Notes: generated by a model not told the origin, from the sequence alone. A DNA stretch of 64,000 bases from Amycolatopsis sp. (GCF_025464955.1 NZ_JAODNM010000118.1:1-64000), one strand, 5' to 3'; positions 24,743 through 33,350 are shown, counted from the first letter of the stretch. A program made the numbers and translations.

Positions 24743-27124
24743 GTGGTGGACGGCGCCGCGGACGGGACCAGGGGGCAGCGCCTCTTGCGACGGGTCACCG
24801 CGGGCATCCCCGCCGAGGACAGTCCGATCACCCATGTAGCCCAGTTGCCGGCGCGGTCCGCCGAGTTCGGCGAGTGGCCACGATGGGCGGAGCCTTCGGT
24901 CGTGCGGGCCCTGCAAGCCGGTGGCGCGCCGCGTCCGTGGGCCCATCAGGTCGAGGCCGCGTCACTCGCGTTCGAGGGCAAGCACGTGGTGCTCTCGACC
25001 GGTACCGCGTCCGGGAAGTCTCTCGCCTACCAGCTGCCGATCCTGACGAACCTGATGACCGACGAGCGCGCGTGCGCGCTGTACCTGTCCCCCACGAAGG
25101 CACTCGGGGCGGACCAGTTGCGGTCCGTGTCCTCTTTGGAGCTGCCCGGCACCCGCCCGGCCTCGTTCGACGGTGATACGCCGATGGCCGAGCGCGACTG
25201 GGTCCGGGCGCACGCGCGCTGGGTTTTCACCAATCCGGACATGCTCCATCGCGGCATCCTGGCCGGGCACGCCCGGTGGTCCAGGTTCTTCCGCCGGTTG
25301 TCCTATGTGGTCGTCGACGAGTGCCACAGCTACCGCGGGGTGTTCGGCTCCCACGTGGCGCTACTCCTCCGCCGGTTGCGCCGGATGGCGGAGCACTACG
25401 GTTCGTCACCGGTGTTCGTGCTGGCGTCGGCGACAACGTCGAACCCCGCCGAGTTCGCGACGGTCCTGTCCGGCGTGGACTGCACGGCCGTCACCGAAGA
25501 CGCCTCGCCCCGTGGCGCGCGCACGGTCGCTCTGTGGGAACCGCCGCTGCTCAAGGAACTGGCCGGGGAGAACGGCGCGCCCGTTCGCCGGTCCGCGGGC
25601 GCCGAGGCTTCGCGGATCCTCGCCGAGCTGGTCGTCGAGGGCGCGCGGACGCTGGTGTTCGTCCGCTCCCGGCGGGGTGCCGAGCTGACCGCGCTCGCTG
25701 CCGGCCGCCTCTTGTCCGAAGTGGACAGTTCGCTGCCCCGGCTGGTCGCCGCCTACCGGTCCGGATACTTGCCAGAAGAGCGCCGGGCGCTGGAATCGGC
25801 TCTCCTGGAAGGCCGTTTGCTGGGCGTGGCAACAACAAACGCGCTCGAGCTCGGCGTCGACATCGCGGGGCTGGATGCGGTCGTGGTCGCCGGTTACCCC
25901 GGCACGCTGGCGTCGTTCTGGCAGCAGGCCGGTCGGGCAGGCCGAGCCGGTGACGCGGCGCTCGTGGTGTTCGTCGCCCGCGACGATCCACTGGACACCT
26001 ATCTGGTGCACCACCCGGCGGCGATCCTGGACAAACCGGTCGAAGCCGCGGTGCTCGATCCGGCCAATCCTTATGTGCTCGGGCCGCAGCTCGCGTGCGC
26101 CGCCGCCGAGCTACCGCTGAGGAACGACGAGCTGCCCACTTTCGGCGGGGAGGCGGCACGTGCCGTGCTGGACTCACTGGTGGCGGACAACGTGCTGCGC
26201 CGACGGCCGAGCGGGTGGTACTGGACGGCCAGGGATCGCCCGCAGCACGACGTCGACATCCGAGGCTCGGGCGGCGAGCAGATCGCCGTGGTCGAAGCCG
26301 ATTCCGGGCGAATGCTGGGCACGGTGGACCCGGGCTCGGCGAGCTTCGCGGTCCATCCCGGCGCGGTCTACCTCCACCGCGGCGAGTCCTATGTGGTCGA
26401 CGCGCTGGACTTCGAGGCCGGGCTCGCACTGGTGCACGCGGAAGACCCCGACTGGAACACCATGCCCCGCGAAGTCGTGGACATCACCGTGCTGAACACG
26501 TTACAGCGCAACGACTACGGCGGAGTGAGCGTCTGTCTCGGTGAAGTGGCCGTCACCTCGCAGGTGGTGGGCTACCTGCGCCGCCGCCACTCGGGGCAGG
26601 TGCTCGACCACGTGGCGCTCGACCTGCCGGAACAGGCCCTGCGCACCAGGGCTGTCTGGTACACGATCAGTGCTGACCTGCTGGGGACCGGGGAAGGTGT
26701 TGGCAGGGCACCGGGGAGCGCCGGATTGATTCCGGCGCGTGTCCCCGGTGCCCTGCATGCCGCCGAGCACGCGGCGATCGGCCTGCTACCGCTTTTTGCC
26801 ACGTGCGACCGATGGGATATCGGCGGCGTGTCCACCGCGTGGCACGAAGACACCGGGGAGGCGACGGTGTTCGTGCACGATGGCCATCCCGGGGGTGCGG
26901 GATTTGCCGACCGCGGGTTCGCCGCGGTATTCCCATGGTTGCGCGCAACGCGGGAGGCGATCGTCTCCTGCGAGTGCCCGACGGGTTGCCCGTCCTGCGT
27001 CCAGTCGCCGAAATGCGGGAACGGCAACGATCCGCTGGACAAGGCGGGGGCAGTGGCCGTGTTGGAAACCGTGCTCGGGGCTTTGCGTCAGCACGGAGTC
27101 CACCATGGCCACCTTGATGATTGA
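24743..27124 (+). CDS. DEAD/DEAH-box helicase with C-terminal Cys cluster
   Basis: About 793 aa superfamily-2 helicase of the MrfA/Rv3649 type. Motifs: Walker A TGTASGKSLAYQLP, Walker B VVDECHSY (DECH), motif III SATTSNP, and motif VI QQAGRAGRAG. The C-terminal DUF1998-like domain has CECPTGCPSC then C (Zn site), as in MrfA, a DNA-repair helicase. Start: GTG 24743 gives family-like length; open frame extends to 24542 without family sequence. A 23-bp stem hairpin lies in the coding region at 26703-26756. Confidence 0.88.
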   Translation: MVDGAADGTRGQRLLRRVTAGIPAEDSPITHVAQLPARSAEFGEWPRWAEPSVVRALQAGGAPRPWAHQVEAASLAFEGKHVVLSTGTASGKSLAYQLPILTNLMTDERACALYLSPTKALGADQLRSVSSLELPGTRPASFDGDTPMAERDWVRAHARWVFTNPDMLHRGILAGHARWSRFFRRLSYVVVDECHSYRGVFGSHVALLLRRLRRMAEHYGSSPVFVLASATTSNPAEFATVLSGVDCTAVTEDASPRGARTVALWEPPLLKELAGENGAPVRRSAGAEASRILAELVVEGARTLVFVRSRRGAELTALAAGRLLSEVDSSLPRLVAAYRSGYLPEERRALESALLEGRLLGVATTNALELGVDIAGLDAVVVAGYPGTLASFWQQAGRAGRAGDAALVVFVARDDPLDTYLVHHPAAILDKPVEAAVLDPANPYVLGPQLACAAAELPLRNDELPTFGGEAARAVLDSLVADNVLRRRPSGWYWTARDRPQHDVDIRGSGGEQIAVVEADSGRMLGTVDPGSASFAVHPGAVYLHRGESYVVDALDFEAGLALVHAEDPDWNTMPREVVDITVLNTLQRNDYGGVSVCLGEVAVTSQVVGYLRRRHSGQVLDHVALDLPEQALRTRAVWYTISADLLGTGEGVGRAPGSAGLIPARVPGALHAAEHAAIGLLPLFATCDRWDIGGVSTAWHEDTGEATVFVHDGHPGGAGFADRGFAAVFPWLRATREAIVSCECPTGCPSCVQSPKCGNGNDPLDKAGAVAVLETVLGALRQHGVHHGHLDD
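26703..26756 (+). repeat. Large hairpin inside the helicase gene
   Basis: Outer arms GCAGGGCACCGGGGA (26703-26717) and TCCCCGGTGCCCTGC (26742-26756) are perfect. Inner arms GCGCCGGA and TCCGGCGC pair too, leaving a 5-nt loop and a 3-nt bulge. It codes for a Gly/Pro/Ala segment (GRAPGSAGLIPARVPG) just before HAAEHAAIG. Confidence 0.75.
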
Positions 27125-27127
27125 GGA

Positions 27128-27748
27128 CTAAGCAGCCGAGGATTCGACCAGCAGCGAGGCCCGCTCTCCGGCGAGTGCGCGGACGAGCACCTCGTGGACA
27201 GCGGCGGCCTCGGGCAGCTGCCAGCCCCAGACCTCCGGCTTGACCCGCCAGTGCACGACCCCGTGCTGGAACGGGGTGGGCGGCAAGGGGATCCAGCTGT
27301 CGGTGCCGTGCCACTGGATCGAGGCGTCGGCGGCGAGCTCCGCGGGGATCCGGTCGCCGACCGTGGTGAGGAACAGCCAGCGGCCGTTGGGCAGCGCCAC
27401 GATCGGCGCCGGGTGGCCGGTGGCCCGCAGCAGCTTGGCCGCGCGGCGGCCCAGGTCGTCGTCGACCTCGATGGCATCGAGCACGGTGCCGGTGGCGACG
27501 AGCAGGCTGCGGGTCTTGCCGGTGAACCAGGTCGCGACCTCGTGCGGGTTTGTCCCGATCAGCTCACGCCAGTTCTCCTGGGTGGGCACCGGGCTGCGCC
27601 AGGACAGCTCGTCGTCCTCGCCGCGCACCGGGGCCGGGTAGGTACCCGGCAGCACCGGCCAGCCGCGCCAGGCGAGACCGATGGCCTCTGCCCGCAGCTC
27701 GATGCGGAAGGCGCCTCGCCAGCTATCCGGCCAATTCGCGTCCAACAT
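27128..27748 (-). CDS. Prim-Pol-like (bifunctional primase/polymerase domain) protein
   Basis: About 206 aa with similarity to the N-terminal Prim-Pol domain (PF09250 type): LAWRGWPVLPGTYP near the N-terminus, a central DDDLGRR and LPNGRWLFLTT, and late HGTDSWIPLPPT then W. The canonical catalytic DxD-H set is not clear, so activity is uncertain; actinomycetes have many such short copies of unknown role. ATG chosen at 27748 with AGGAGG upstream. It is convergent with the helicase, only 3 bp apart. Confidence 0.65.
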   Translation of the reverse strand: MLDANWPDSWRGAFRIELRAEAIGLAWRGWPVLPGTYPAPVRGEDDELSWRSPVPTQENWRELIGTNPHEVATWFTGKTRSLLVATGTVLDAIEVDDDLGRRAAKLLRATGHPAPIVALPNGRWLFLTTVGDRIPAELAADASIQWHGTDSWIPLPPTPFQHGVVHWRVKPEVWGWQLPEAAAVHEVLVRALAGERASLLVESSAA

Positions 27749-28176
27749 GGTTTTCCTTGCCTCCTGCACAACGACCACGACCGCCAGCTGCTGCTGGCCA
27801 CCACTGCTTGTTCAACTGCTGTTGTGTGTCAGCCACCAACTGCTTCCCGTGGCGTACATCTCAATAAACGGCAAGTTGCACTCTGCCGATAGACCTAGGT
27901 CGACAACCGGTAGTTAAAGACCGGTGAACGCGCAGTAGCGCACCCGCGCGACCGAACCCGGCCAACCGATCGTCCGGCGAGAGCGACCAATTCCTGGCCG
28001 CTCGTCGCTGACCGGGCCTTACCCCACACTTTCGTCAGTGCGCGCAGGGTTAATGACGTATCTTGGCCTGCACCAGGGCAAAGACCGGCTACCGTTCGGC
28101 GCTCGTGAGCGACCGTTGCTCGTGGATCTTGGTTCTGACCGGGCGTCGAGCAGGTCACGATGAACGGTCGAGACGA
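27749..28176. other. Intergenic gap before the Tad operon end
   Basis: About 430 bp without a supported gene. It contains the promoter side of the Prim-Pol-like gene and the 3' end of the Tad operon. Pairs of ACCGGT at 27906 and 27921 form a weak inverted repeat. Small frames lack ribosome-binding sites. Confidence 0.5.
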
Positions 28177-28578
28177 TCACTGGCGCGGATGAACAGCGGG
28201 GCCGGCCCTCGCCCGAGCACCCACCGAGCCGAAGTTCAGCGGTACGCCCGGGGCCGACGCACTCACCTCGACCAGGGCATCGTCGGCGTCCAGCCGGCAG
28301 CCGACCAGCCGCGTCGCCATTCGTTCGGCGACCAGCCGGGCAAGATCGCAAGCCGGCCCGGAGCCGCGGTGGGCGACTCCGGCCGCCGCCAGTGCGGCCA
28401 GATCGGCGGCTCCCTCTGCCCGGTGGCGGGCGATCGCGGCCGAGCCGAGCCAGAACGCGAACGCCACGACGCAGAGCAGTGCCGTAACAGCGATCGCGGT
28501 CCAGATGGTCGCCGCGCCGCGCTCCTGGTCCGCCCGTGTCTCGGCCGGTGTCTCGGCCGGTGTCTCAGCCCGTGTCAT
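28177..28578 (-). CDS. TadE/TadG-like pilus-associated protein
   Basis: 133 aa, Rv3654c-like. One N-terminal membrane helix (about residues 26-48, IWTAIAVTALLCVVAFAFWLG) after QERGAATI, the class III pseudopilin-type signature; then HRAEGAADLAALAAA and Cys-containing tail. The N-terminus has a tandem AETP repeat. It overlaps the TadE gene by 14 bp, so translation is coupled. Last gene of the Tad operon. Confidence 0.8.
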   Translation of the reverse strand: MTRAETPAETPAETRADQERGAATIWTAIAVTALLCVVAFAFWLGSAAIARHRAEGAADLAALAAAGVAHRGSGPACDLARLVAERMATRLVGCRLDADDALVEVSASAPGVPLNFGSVGARARAGPAVHPRQ

Positions 28579-28930
28579 GACCGGCTCCCACTCCCGGTTC
28601 GAGGACTGCGAAGGCCTCGCCCCGCAGGTGCACCCCCGGCAACAGACCACCCGCCGGCTCGGCGAGTACCTCGACCTCAAGGGTGTCGCCGACGGCGTGC
28701 ACCGCGAGCCTGGCGCCGCCCGGCGCGAGATTGTGCACGGCGTCCTCCGCAAGCTGCCGTTGGCCGCGAGAAAGCAGCCGGGCGGCTTCACGAGCGGCGT
28801 CGGTGCAGCCCAGCTGGCCGAACAGCGCGGCCACCCCGGCCAGCAGGACGGCGAACACCGCGACCAGCGCGCAGAGCGAGATGGCGGCCTCGACCGTCAC
28901 CGCTCCGCGCTCACCGGCCGGCCCGGACAT
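28565..28930 (-). CDS. TadE-like minor pilin
   Basis: 121 aa. GERGAVTVEAAISLCALVAVFAVLLAGVAALFGQ is the TadE N-terminus: a Glu at +5-type position and one membrane helix. Then DAAREAARLLSRG, typical of the family. Its ATG overlaps the pilin stop by 1 base. It probably helps assemble the Flp-like pilus. Confidence 0.85.
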   Translation of the reverse strand: MSGPAGERGAVTVEAAISLCALVAVFAVLLAGVAALFGQLGCTDAAREAARLLSRGQRQLAEDAVHNLAPGGARLAVHAVGDTLEVEVLAEPAGGLLPGVHLRGEAFAVLEPGVGAGHDTG

Positions 28931-29133
28931 CAGGACTTCACCGAGAGCGCGTGCTCGACCAGGCCGGTCAACGTGCTGACCACCGAGTCACCGGTCAGGA
29001 CGGTGTAGAGCACAAAAGCGAAGGCCGCGGCCGCGATGGTGCCGATGGCGTACTCGACCGTACTCATTCCTGCGTCGCTCATTCCTGCGTCGCCCGTCCA
29101 GTCGTCCGGTCTTCGAGGTGTGGTTGTCTGCAT
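28930..29133 (-). CDS. Flp-type pilin (DUF4244)
   Basis: 67 aa. The core MSTVEYAIGTIAAAAFAFVLYTVLTGD is the actinobacterial Flp pilin: Glu followed by Tyr after the processing site and a long hydrophobic helix. AAAGGA lies 6 nt before the ATG at 29133. The leader peptide contains a perfect 15-bp tandem duplication (DAGMS twice, 29063-29092). Confidence 0.85.
   Translation of the reverse strand: MQTTTPRRPDDWTGDAGMSDAGMSTVEYAIGTIAAAAFAFVLYTVLTGDSVVSTLTGLVEHALSVKS
29063..29092 (-). repeat. Perfect 15-bp tandem duplication in pilin leader
   Basis: CTCATTCCTGCGTCG occurs twice head to tail and adds DAGMS in frame just before the mature pilin. The unit includes an ATG, so it also duplicates a potential start codon. 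Confidence 0.8.
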
Positions 29134-29163
29134 TTCGGGTCCTTTCGGTGGAGATCTGAGTTG

Positions 29164-29757
29164 TCAGGTCAAGATCGAGAGGCGGCCGGCGAACCCGAGG
29201 ACCACCGGAACGACCCCCAGACAGAAAAATGCGGGCAGGAAACACAGGCCCAGTGGCGCGGTGATCAGGACGCCTGCCCGTTGCGCCTTCGCCTCGGCCT
29301 GGTCGTCCACCGTCGCGCGCAGCCGTGCCGACAGGTCGGCGGCCACCGCGGCCAGCGCGGTGCCCGAGCGGGCCGTCCTGGTCGCGGCCCTGGCGAGTTC
29401 GCCGACCTCGGCACAGGCACGGACCGGAGCCCACGCGTCGGCGGGTTCGGCGCCGAAAGCGAGCAGGTCGGCCGTCGAGCGCAGCGCCGCGCCAACTCGG
29501 GCAGGGGCACCACCGGCCACCGCACGGACAGCGGCCTGAACGGGTAGCCCCGCTCGCAGGCAGGACGCCAGGAGATCAAGGCTCGCGGCAAGCCTCAGTG
29601 CGGCCGTTGCCGGGTTTTCACGATCAGGCTTCCGAGCTGCCTTTCGCGGCCTTCGGGCGACCGCCCGCGGGCGAAGCCGGTCGAGACGTGAAGCGGACCC
29701 GATGGGGACGATCAGCAAGGCCAGCGCCAGCACGGCTATCCCGGCGGCGGTCACCAT
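29164..29757 (-). CDS. tadC: TadC-like inner-membrane platform protein
   Basis: 197 aa, T2SF-fold. Cytoplasmic helical part LLASCLRAGLPVQAAVRAVAG and ARSGTALAAVAADL, then two membrane spans near the C-terminus (VLITAPLGLCFLPAFFCLGVVP and VVLGFAGRL). With TadB it anchors the pilus ATPase. The ATG at 29757 overlaps the end of tadB by 7 bp. Confidence 0.85.
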   Translation of the reverse strand: MVTAAGIAVLALALLIVPIGSASRLDRLRPRAVARRPRKAARKPDRENPATAALRLAASLDLLASCLRAGLPVQAAVRAVAGGAPARVGAALRSTADLLAFGAEPADAWAPVRACAEVGELARAATRTARSGTALAAVAADLSARLRATVDDQAEAKAQRAGVLITAPLGLCFLPAFFCLGVVPVVLGFAGRLSILT

Positions 29758-30527
29758 GGCGTCACCTGCGCGGTCAATCTCGCGCTCCACGCCATGCCGG
29801 CGCAGATCAGCCCGGATCCCGCCAGGAGAAGTACGTTCCCGGGCGACGTGGTGACCAGGATCCGCAGCGGACCCGCTCCCATGGCCTCGCCGAGCGCGAT
29901 CCCGACGAACGGCAGCAGGACAAGGATCGACGCGCTGGCCCTCGGTCCCGCCATGCCCGCGCGGGTTCGGTTCACGAAGCGGGCGGCGGCGTCGAGATCG
30001 CGGCGGACCGCGTCGAGTACGTCCGCCATCGGCAGACCGTGCTGGCCGGCGAGTGTCCACGCCGTCGTGAGCCGAGCGAGTGCGCCGGAACCGGTCACCA
30101 CACCGAGCCCTGCTGAGGCGGCTGCGGCGCGTAGGGCTTTCGCAGCCTTCGGCGCAGCCTCGGCAGCTGCGGCGTCCGCTGCCGCCGAGGGGTGCGCTCC
30201 GGCCCGCAATTCGGCGACCATCGTCCGGAGAGCCTCAGCCATCGCCTCGGCTTCGGACACCCGCAGCGCGGCGCGGCGGCGGTCGCGCCACCGGCGCCAA
30301 GCCGGCCAAACCACTAAAGCGGCAGCGAGAGTGGAAACGGGTTCGAACACGAGTCCAGCGACCACGACAGCTACCACAGCCGAACCGACAAACAGCCGAC
30401 GTGCTCGCGGCGTGAGGCGGCGCGCCGGAGCGGAACGATCACCGCGCAGTTCCGCCAGCCTGACTCCCGGCCGACGCACCGGCAGACAGCACAGGCCCGA
30501 ACCGCAGAGCAGCAAGACCTGGGTCAC
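29751..30527 (-). CDS. tadB: TadB-like inner-membrane platform protein
   Basis: About 258 aa. Membrane spans near the N-terminus (LFVGSAVVAVVVAGLVF) and C-terminus, with a cytoplasmic T2SF domain between (AEALRTMVAELRAG, ARLTTAWTLAGQHGLPMADVLDAVRRDLDA). Start at GTG 30527, which overlaps the tadA stop as GTGA; the open frame upstream is out of context. Alanine content is unusually high (DAAAAEAAPKAAKALRAAAASA). Confidence 0.85.
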   Translation of the reverse strand: MTQVLLLCGSGLCCLPVRRPGVRLAELRGDRSAPARRLTPRARRLFVGSAVVAVVVAGLVFEPVSTLAAALVVWPAWRRWRDRRRAALRVSEAEAMAEALRTMVAELRAGAHPSAAADAAAAEAAPKAAKALRAAAASAGLGVVTGSGALARLTTAWTLAGQHGLPMADVLDAVRRDLDAAARFVNRTRAGMAGPRASASILVLLPFVGIALGEAMGAGPLRILVTTSPGNVLLLAGSGLICAGMAWSARLTAQVTPW

Positions 30528-31717
30528 CACGGCGCCGGCTCCTCGAACGCATCGACGAACAGCTCGACACCCCGGGCTTTGAACAACGACGTCAGCAAGG
30601 CCTTCCGCGACGTCCAATGCCCGGCGCGCCACACCGTCGCCACCGCAGTGCCCGCGGTACCGCGATGGACGACTCCGATCTCATCGAGCCGCCGCAGCCC
30701 GCCCGGCCCCCGGCGCATGTGGAGCACGATCTGCACGGCCGCAGCGAACTGGCTCTGCAGGGCACCGCGCGGCAGGCCGCCGAGCGACGCTAGCGCTTCC
30801 AATCTCGCCGGCACCTCCGCCGGTGAATTGGCATGCAGCGTGCAAGCGCCGCCGTCGTGACCGGTGTTGAGCGCGTTCAACAGTTCGCAGACTTCCCGTC
30901 CCCTGACTTCGCCGACGACGAGTCTGTCCGGGCGCATCCGCAATGCCTGCCGCACCAACTCGCGCAAAGTGACCTCGCCGGCACCCTCCACATTGGGCGG
31001 ACGCGCGATCAGCCGGACGAACTGCGGGTGCGAAGGCTGCAGCTCGCCCGCGTCCTCGACGCACACGATCCGCTCGGCGGGCGAGACCTCGCCCAGCATC
31101 GCCGCCAACAGCGTGCTTTTACCCGCACCCGTCGAGCCGGTGATCAAGAACGCCAGCCTGGCCGTGATCACGGCGCGCAGCAACGCTTCCCCTTCGGCAT
31201 CGAAGGTGCCGAGCCGGCGCAGCGCGGACAAATCATGCGTGGCCGGGCGCAATATCCGCAGCGAAAGGCAGGTTCCGTCCGCGGCAACCGGTGGGAGTAC
31301 GGCGTGCAGCCGAATCCGCGCGTGCGGACCGGAGCCCGGCAACCACCCGTCGACATAGGGCTGAGCGTCGTCAAGCCTTCGCCCGGCCACTTGGGCGAGC
31401 CGTTGGGCAAGACGCCGCACGGCTTCCTCGTCGGTGAAGGCGAGCTCGGTCCGGCGCAGCCCGTCCCGGCCGTCGACCCAGACCTCGCCGGGGCCGGTGA
31501 CGAGTACATCCGTGGTCGCCGGATCGGCGAGCAGCGGTTCGAGCAGGCCCACTCCGACGAACTCGTCGCGCAAGGTACGCAGGATCTCGAGCATGTCGTC
31601 GTGGCTGATCGCACTGCCCGCCTCGGCTCGCACGGCAGCCGCCACGGCGGCGGTGTCCGGGGTGCTTCCGGAGCCTGCCAGGCGCAAGCGCACCCGGTCG
31701 ACCAGTTCCGTGTTCAT
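30524..31717 (-). CDS. tadA: Tad pilus ATPase (TadA/CpaF)
   Basis: 397 aa secretion ATPase that drives pilin polymerisation. Walker A ITGSTGAGKSTLLAAML (about residue 195), Asp box, Walker B RLVVGEVRGRE, His box ALNTGHDGGACTLHANS. The ATG at 31717 follows ssd with an ATGA overlap. Upstream genes in the same frame are not part of the protein. Confidence 0.94.
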   Translation of the reverse strand: MNTELVDRVRLRLAGSGSTPDTAAVAAAVRAEAGSAISHDDMLEILRTLRDEFVGVGLLEPLLADPATTDVLVTGPGEVWVDGRDGLRRTELAFTDEEAVRRLAQRLAQVAGRRLDDAQPYVDGWLPGSGPHARIRLHAVLPPVAADGTCLSLRILRPATHDLSALRRLGTFDAEGEALLRAVITARLAFLITGSTGAGKSTLLAAMLGEVSPAERIVCVEDAGELQPSHPQFVRLIARPPNVEGAGEVTLRELVRQALRMRPDRLVVGEVRGREVCELLNALNTGHDGGACTLHANSPAEVPARLEALASLGGLPRGALQSQFAAAVQIVLHMRRGPGGLRRLDEIGVVHRGTAGTAVATVWRAGHWTSRKALLTSLFKARGVELFVDAFEEPAPW

Positions 31718-32886
31718 ATCAGCGCCCCCGGGGTGCGGGCGGCGGCGAGCACCGCGGTGGCCGCGCGCCCCAGCGGGCCGTGTGGCCGCGGCTGGAACGC
31801 ACCACGCTCCACCGCCCGGTCCAGCCCGCGTTCGGCAGTCATCTGTGCTATCAGTGCCGCGCCGACGGCCTCGGCCACCTGCTCGGGTTCCAGCCCGTCG
31901 GGCGCGGGGCCGCGAGCGACCAAAGCCACCCGCCGCGCCCGGTCCCGGACACGCTCGAGGACACGTTTCGCCGCGGCACACGCACGGATCTCCGTCGGCA
32001 CCACGAGCACGACCAGATCGGCACGCTCGATCGCGACCCCGGCGCCGTCACCGAGATGGCGGGACAGATCGCAGACGACGGTCCCGCCCGCGCGACGGCC
32101 GGCCTCGATCACCGCGGCGACTGCGTCACCGGTGGGGCCGGGACCCTCGCGATCGCAGGAAATGAACGACAGGCGCCCGCTGCCATGGCGCCGCTGCGGC
32201 AACGCCTCGTGCAAGGCGGACAAGGAAACCCGGCCGGAGTTGACCTTCAGCGCCGGCCATCTGACCCCGCTGTCGAGCTCGGCACCGAGCAGCAGGTCGA
32301 TCCCGCCGCCGAGCGGGTCGCAGTCGACCAGCAGGCCGTTTCCGCCCTCACGGGAAACGGCCAGCCCGATCGCCGCGGCAAGCACCGAAGCTCCGGCACC
32401 GCCCCGGCCGCCGAGGACGGACACCACGCGCCCGCCTGGAGAACTCGGCCCCTCAGCGACATCGGCCAGCGCCGCGATGAGCGCGGCTTCCTCATCCGGC
32501 AGGGAAACCAGCCGCTCGACCCCGGCGGTGAACGCGTGCCGCCAGACTTCGGGGGCAGGAGTTCCCTTGCATACCAACAAAACTCCTGGCCTTCGCGGGA
32601 ATGGGTACTCGCCGCGCGCCGCTTCCTCGTCGAGGATCACCAAGGGCGCCGCGGCCCATTTCGGCCTGGCCGCGAGCAGATCCGGCGCCCTTTCGGTGGC
32701 ACAACCGACGGCGGCGGCCAGCCGAAGCACCTCGTCGAGCACGGCTTCGTCATTGACGACGACGAGCAGACGTTCGGCCGGCGCGGCGTCTACCGGCAAT
32801 CGATTTCCGGTCAAGCGATGGTCAAGCAAGGTATGCCCCCGATTCTCCAACCGGGTGCCGACCCGGTTTCCGACGTGATTCCACAA
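31714..32886 (-). CDS. ssd: TadZ/CpaE-like protein (Ssd family)
   Basis: 390 aa. Like Rv3660c: an N-terminal receiver-like domain (LLVVVNDEAVLDEV, LVILDEEAA) and a C-terminal MinD/ParA-like domain (VVSVLGGRGGAGASVLAAAIGLA, LLVDCDPLGGGIDLLLG). The deviant Walker A lacks both lysines (RGGAGAS instead of KGGxGK[ST]), so ATPase activity is doubtful. Rv3660c has been linked to septum-site control; TadZ proteins localise Tad pili. First gene of the operon, with paired DnaA boxes upstream. Confidence 0.85.
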   Translation of the reverse strand: MWNHVGNRVGTRLENRGHTLLDHRLTGNRLPVDAAPAERLLVVVNDEAVLDEVLRLAAAVGCATERAPDLLAARPKWAAAPLVILDEEAARGEYPFPRRPGVLLVCKGTPAPEVWRHAFTAGVERLVSLPDEEAALIAALADVAEGPSSPGGRVVSVLGGRGGAGASVLAAAIGLAVSREGGNGLLVDCDPLGGGIDLLLGAELDSGVRWPALKVNSGRVSLSALHEALPQRRHGSGRLSFISCDREGPGPTGDAVAAVIEAGRRAGGTVVCDLSRHLGDGAGVAIERADLVVLVVPTEIRACAAAKRVLERVRDRARRVALVARGPAPDGLEPEQVAEAVGAALIAQMTAERGLDRAVERGAFQPRPHGPLGRAATAVLAAARTPGALI

Positions 32887-32928
32887 TCACGCCCGCCAAC
32901 CGACCGCACAACACCCAGTTCGCCGAAC

Positions 32929-32955
32929 TGTGGATAACCGGGGTCCTGTGGACAA
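32929..32955 (-). promoter_or_regulatory. Two DnaA boxes upstream of ssd
   Basis: TTATCCACA (32929-32937, perfect DnaA box) and TTGTCCACA (32947-32955, the common actinobacterial form) lie on the minus strand, 18 bp apart, about 45-70 bp above the ssd start. They could couple Tad/ssd expression to DnaA. Confidence 0.6.
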
Positions 32956-33082
32956 CCACCGCGAATGAAACGTTCGAACCACGGAACTGTCGTACCCCTC
33001 AGGCACAATCCGCGCGCGCGAGTCGGCAGGCGAATATCGGGGCGTATCGGAAAGAATGCGAAAAACGCCAGGTGGGAAAAGG

Positions 33083-33118
33083 GACGACCCCCGCCAGGGG
33101 GGAGGGGCGGGGGTCGTC
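33083..33118. repeat. 13-bp GC-rich hairpin
   Basis: GACGACCCCCGCC (33083-33095) and GGCGGGGGTCGTC (33106-33118), 10-nt loop. It looks like a terminator stem but lies between divergent genes, with no gene ending here. Confidence 0.7.
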
Positions 33119-33122
33119 AGGT

Positions 33123-33170
33123 GTTCAGTCCCGGGGGGTCGGACTGAACATGTCCGGTGAATCACCGGAC
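33123..33170. promoter_or_regulatory. Two operator-like palindromes
   Basis: GTTCAGTCC...GGACTGAAC (33123-33149), then GTCCGGTGA-A-TCACCGGAC (33152-33170), 2 bp apart. The second is a compact 19-bp near-perfect palindrome like a repressor site. Confidence 0.5.
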
Positions 33171-33350
33171 CGGTTCACTCTAACTCTGACTCCCCGCCCT
33201 GACGCCATGCCGCCGTACCCACAATTCGATAACGACACCAGCAGTCGGAAGGCCGTGGCTGTGATGGATTTTCCGCCGGACGACGCCCTTTGTGGCGGTT
33301 CAACGGCACGGCGGACCTACCGCTACCGCCAGGTCTCCTATTCTGGACAG

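Larger units (their letters stand above)
32887..33350. other. Regulatory intergenic region between ssd and HAD genes
   Basis: About 460 bp, no gene. It holds two DnaA boxes close to ssd and three consecutive inverted repeats; see separate entries. Confidence 0.6.

Noticed and set aside
27895-28158. 87-codon frame after the Tad operon
   Set aside because: No ribosome-binding site and no recognisable sequence.
32929-32955. Chromosome origin
   Set aside because: Only two DnaA boxes and no dnaA/dnaN; a promoter-proximal role is more likely.
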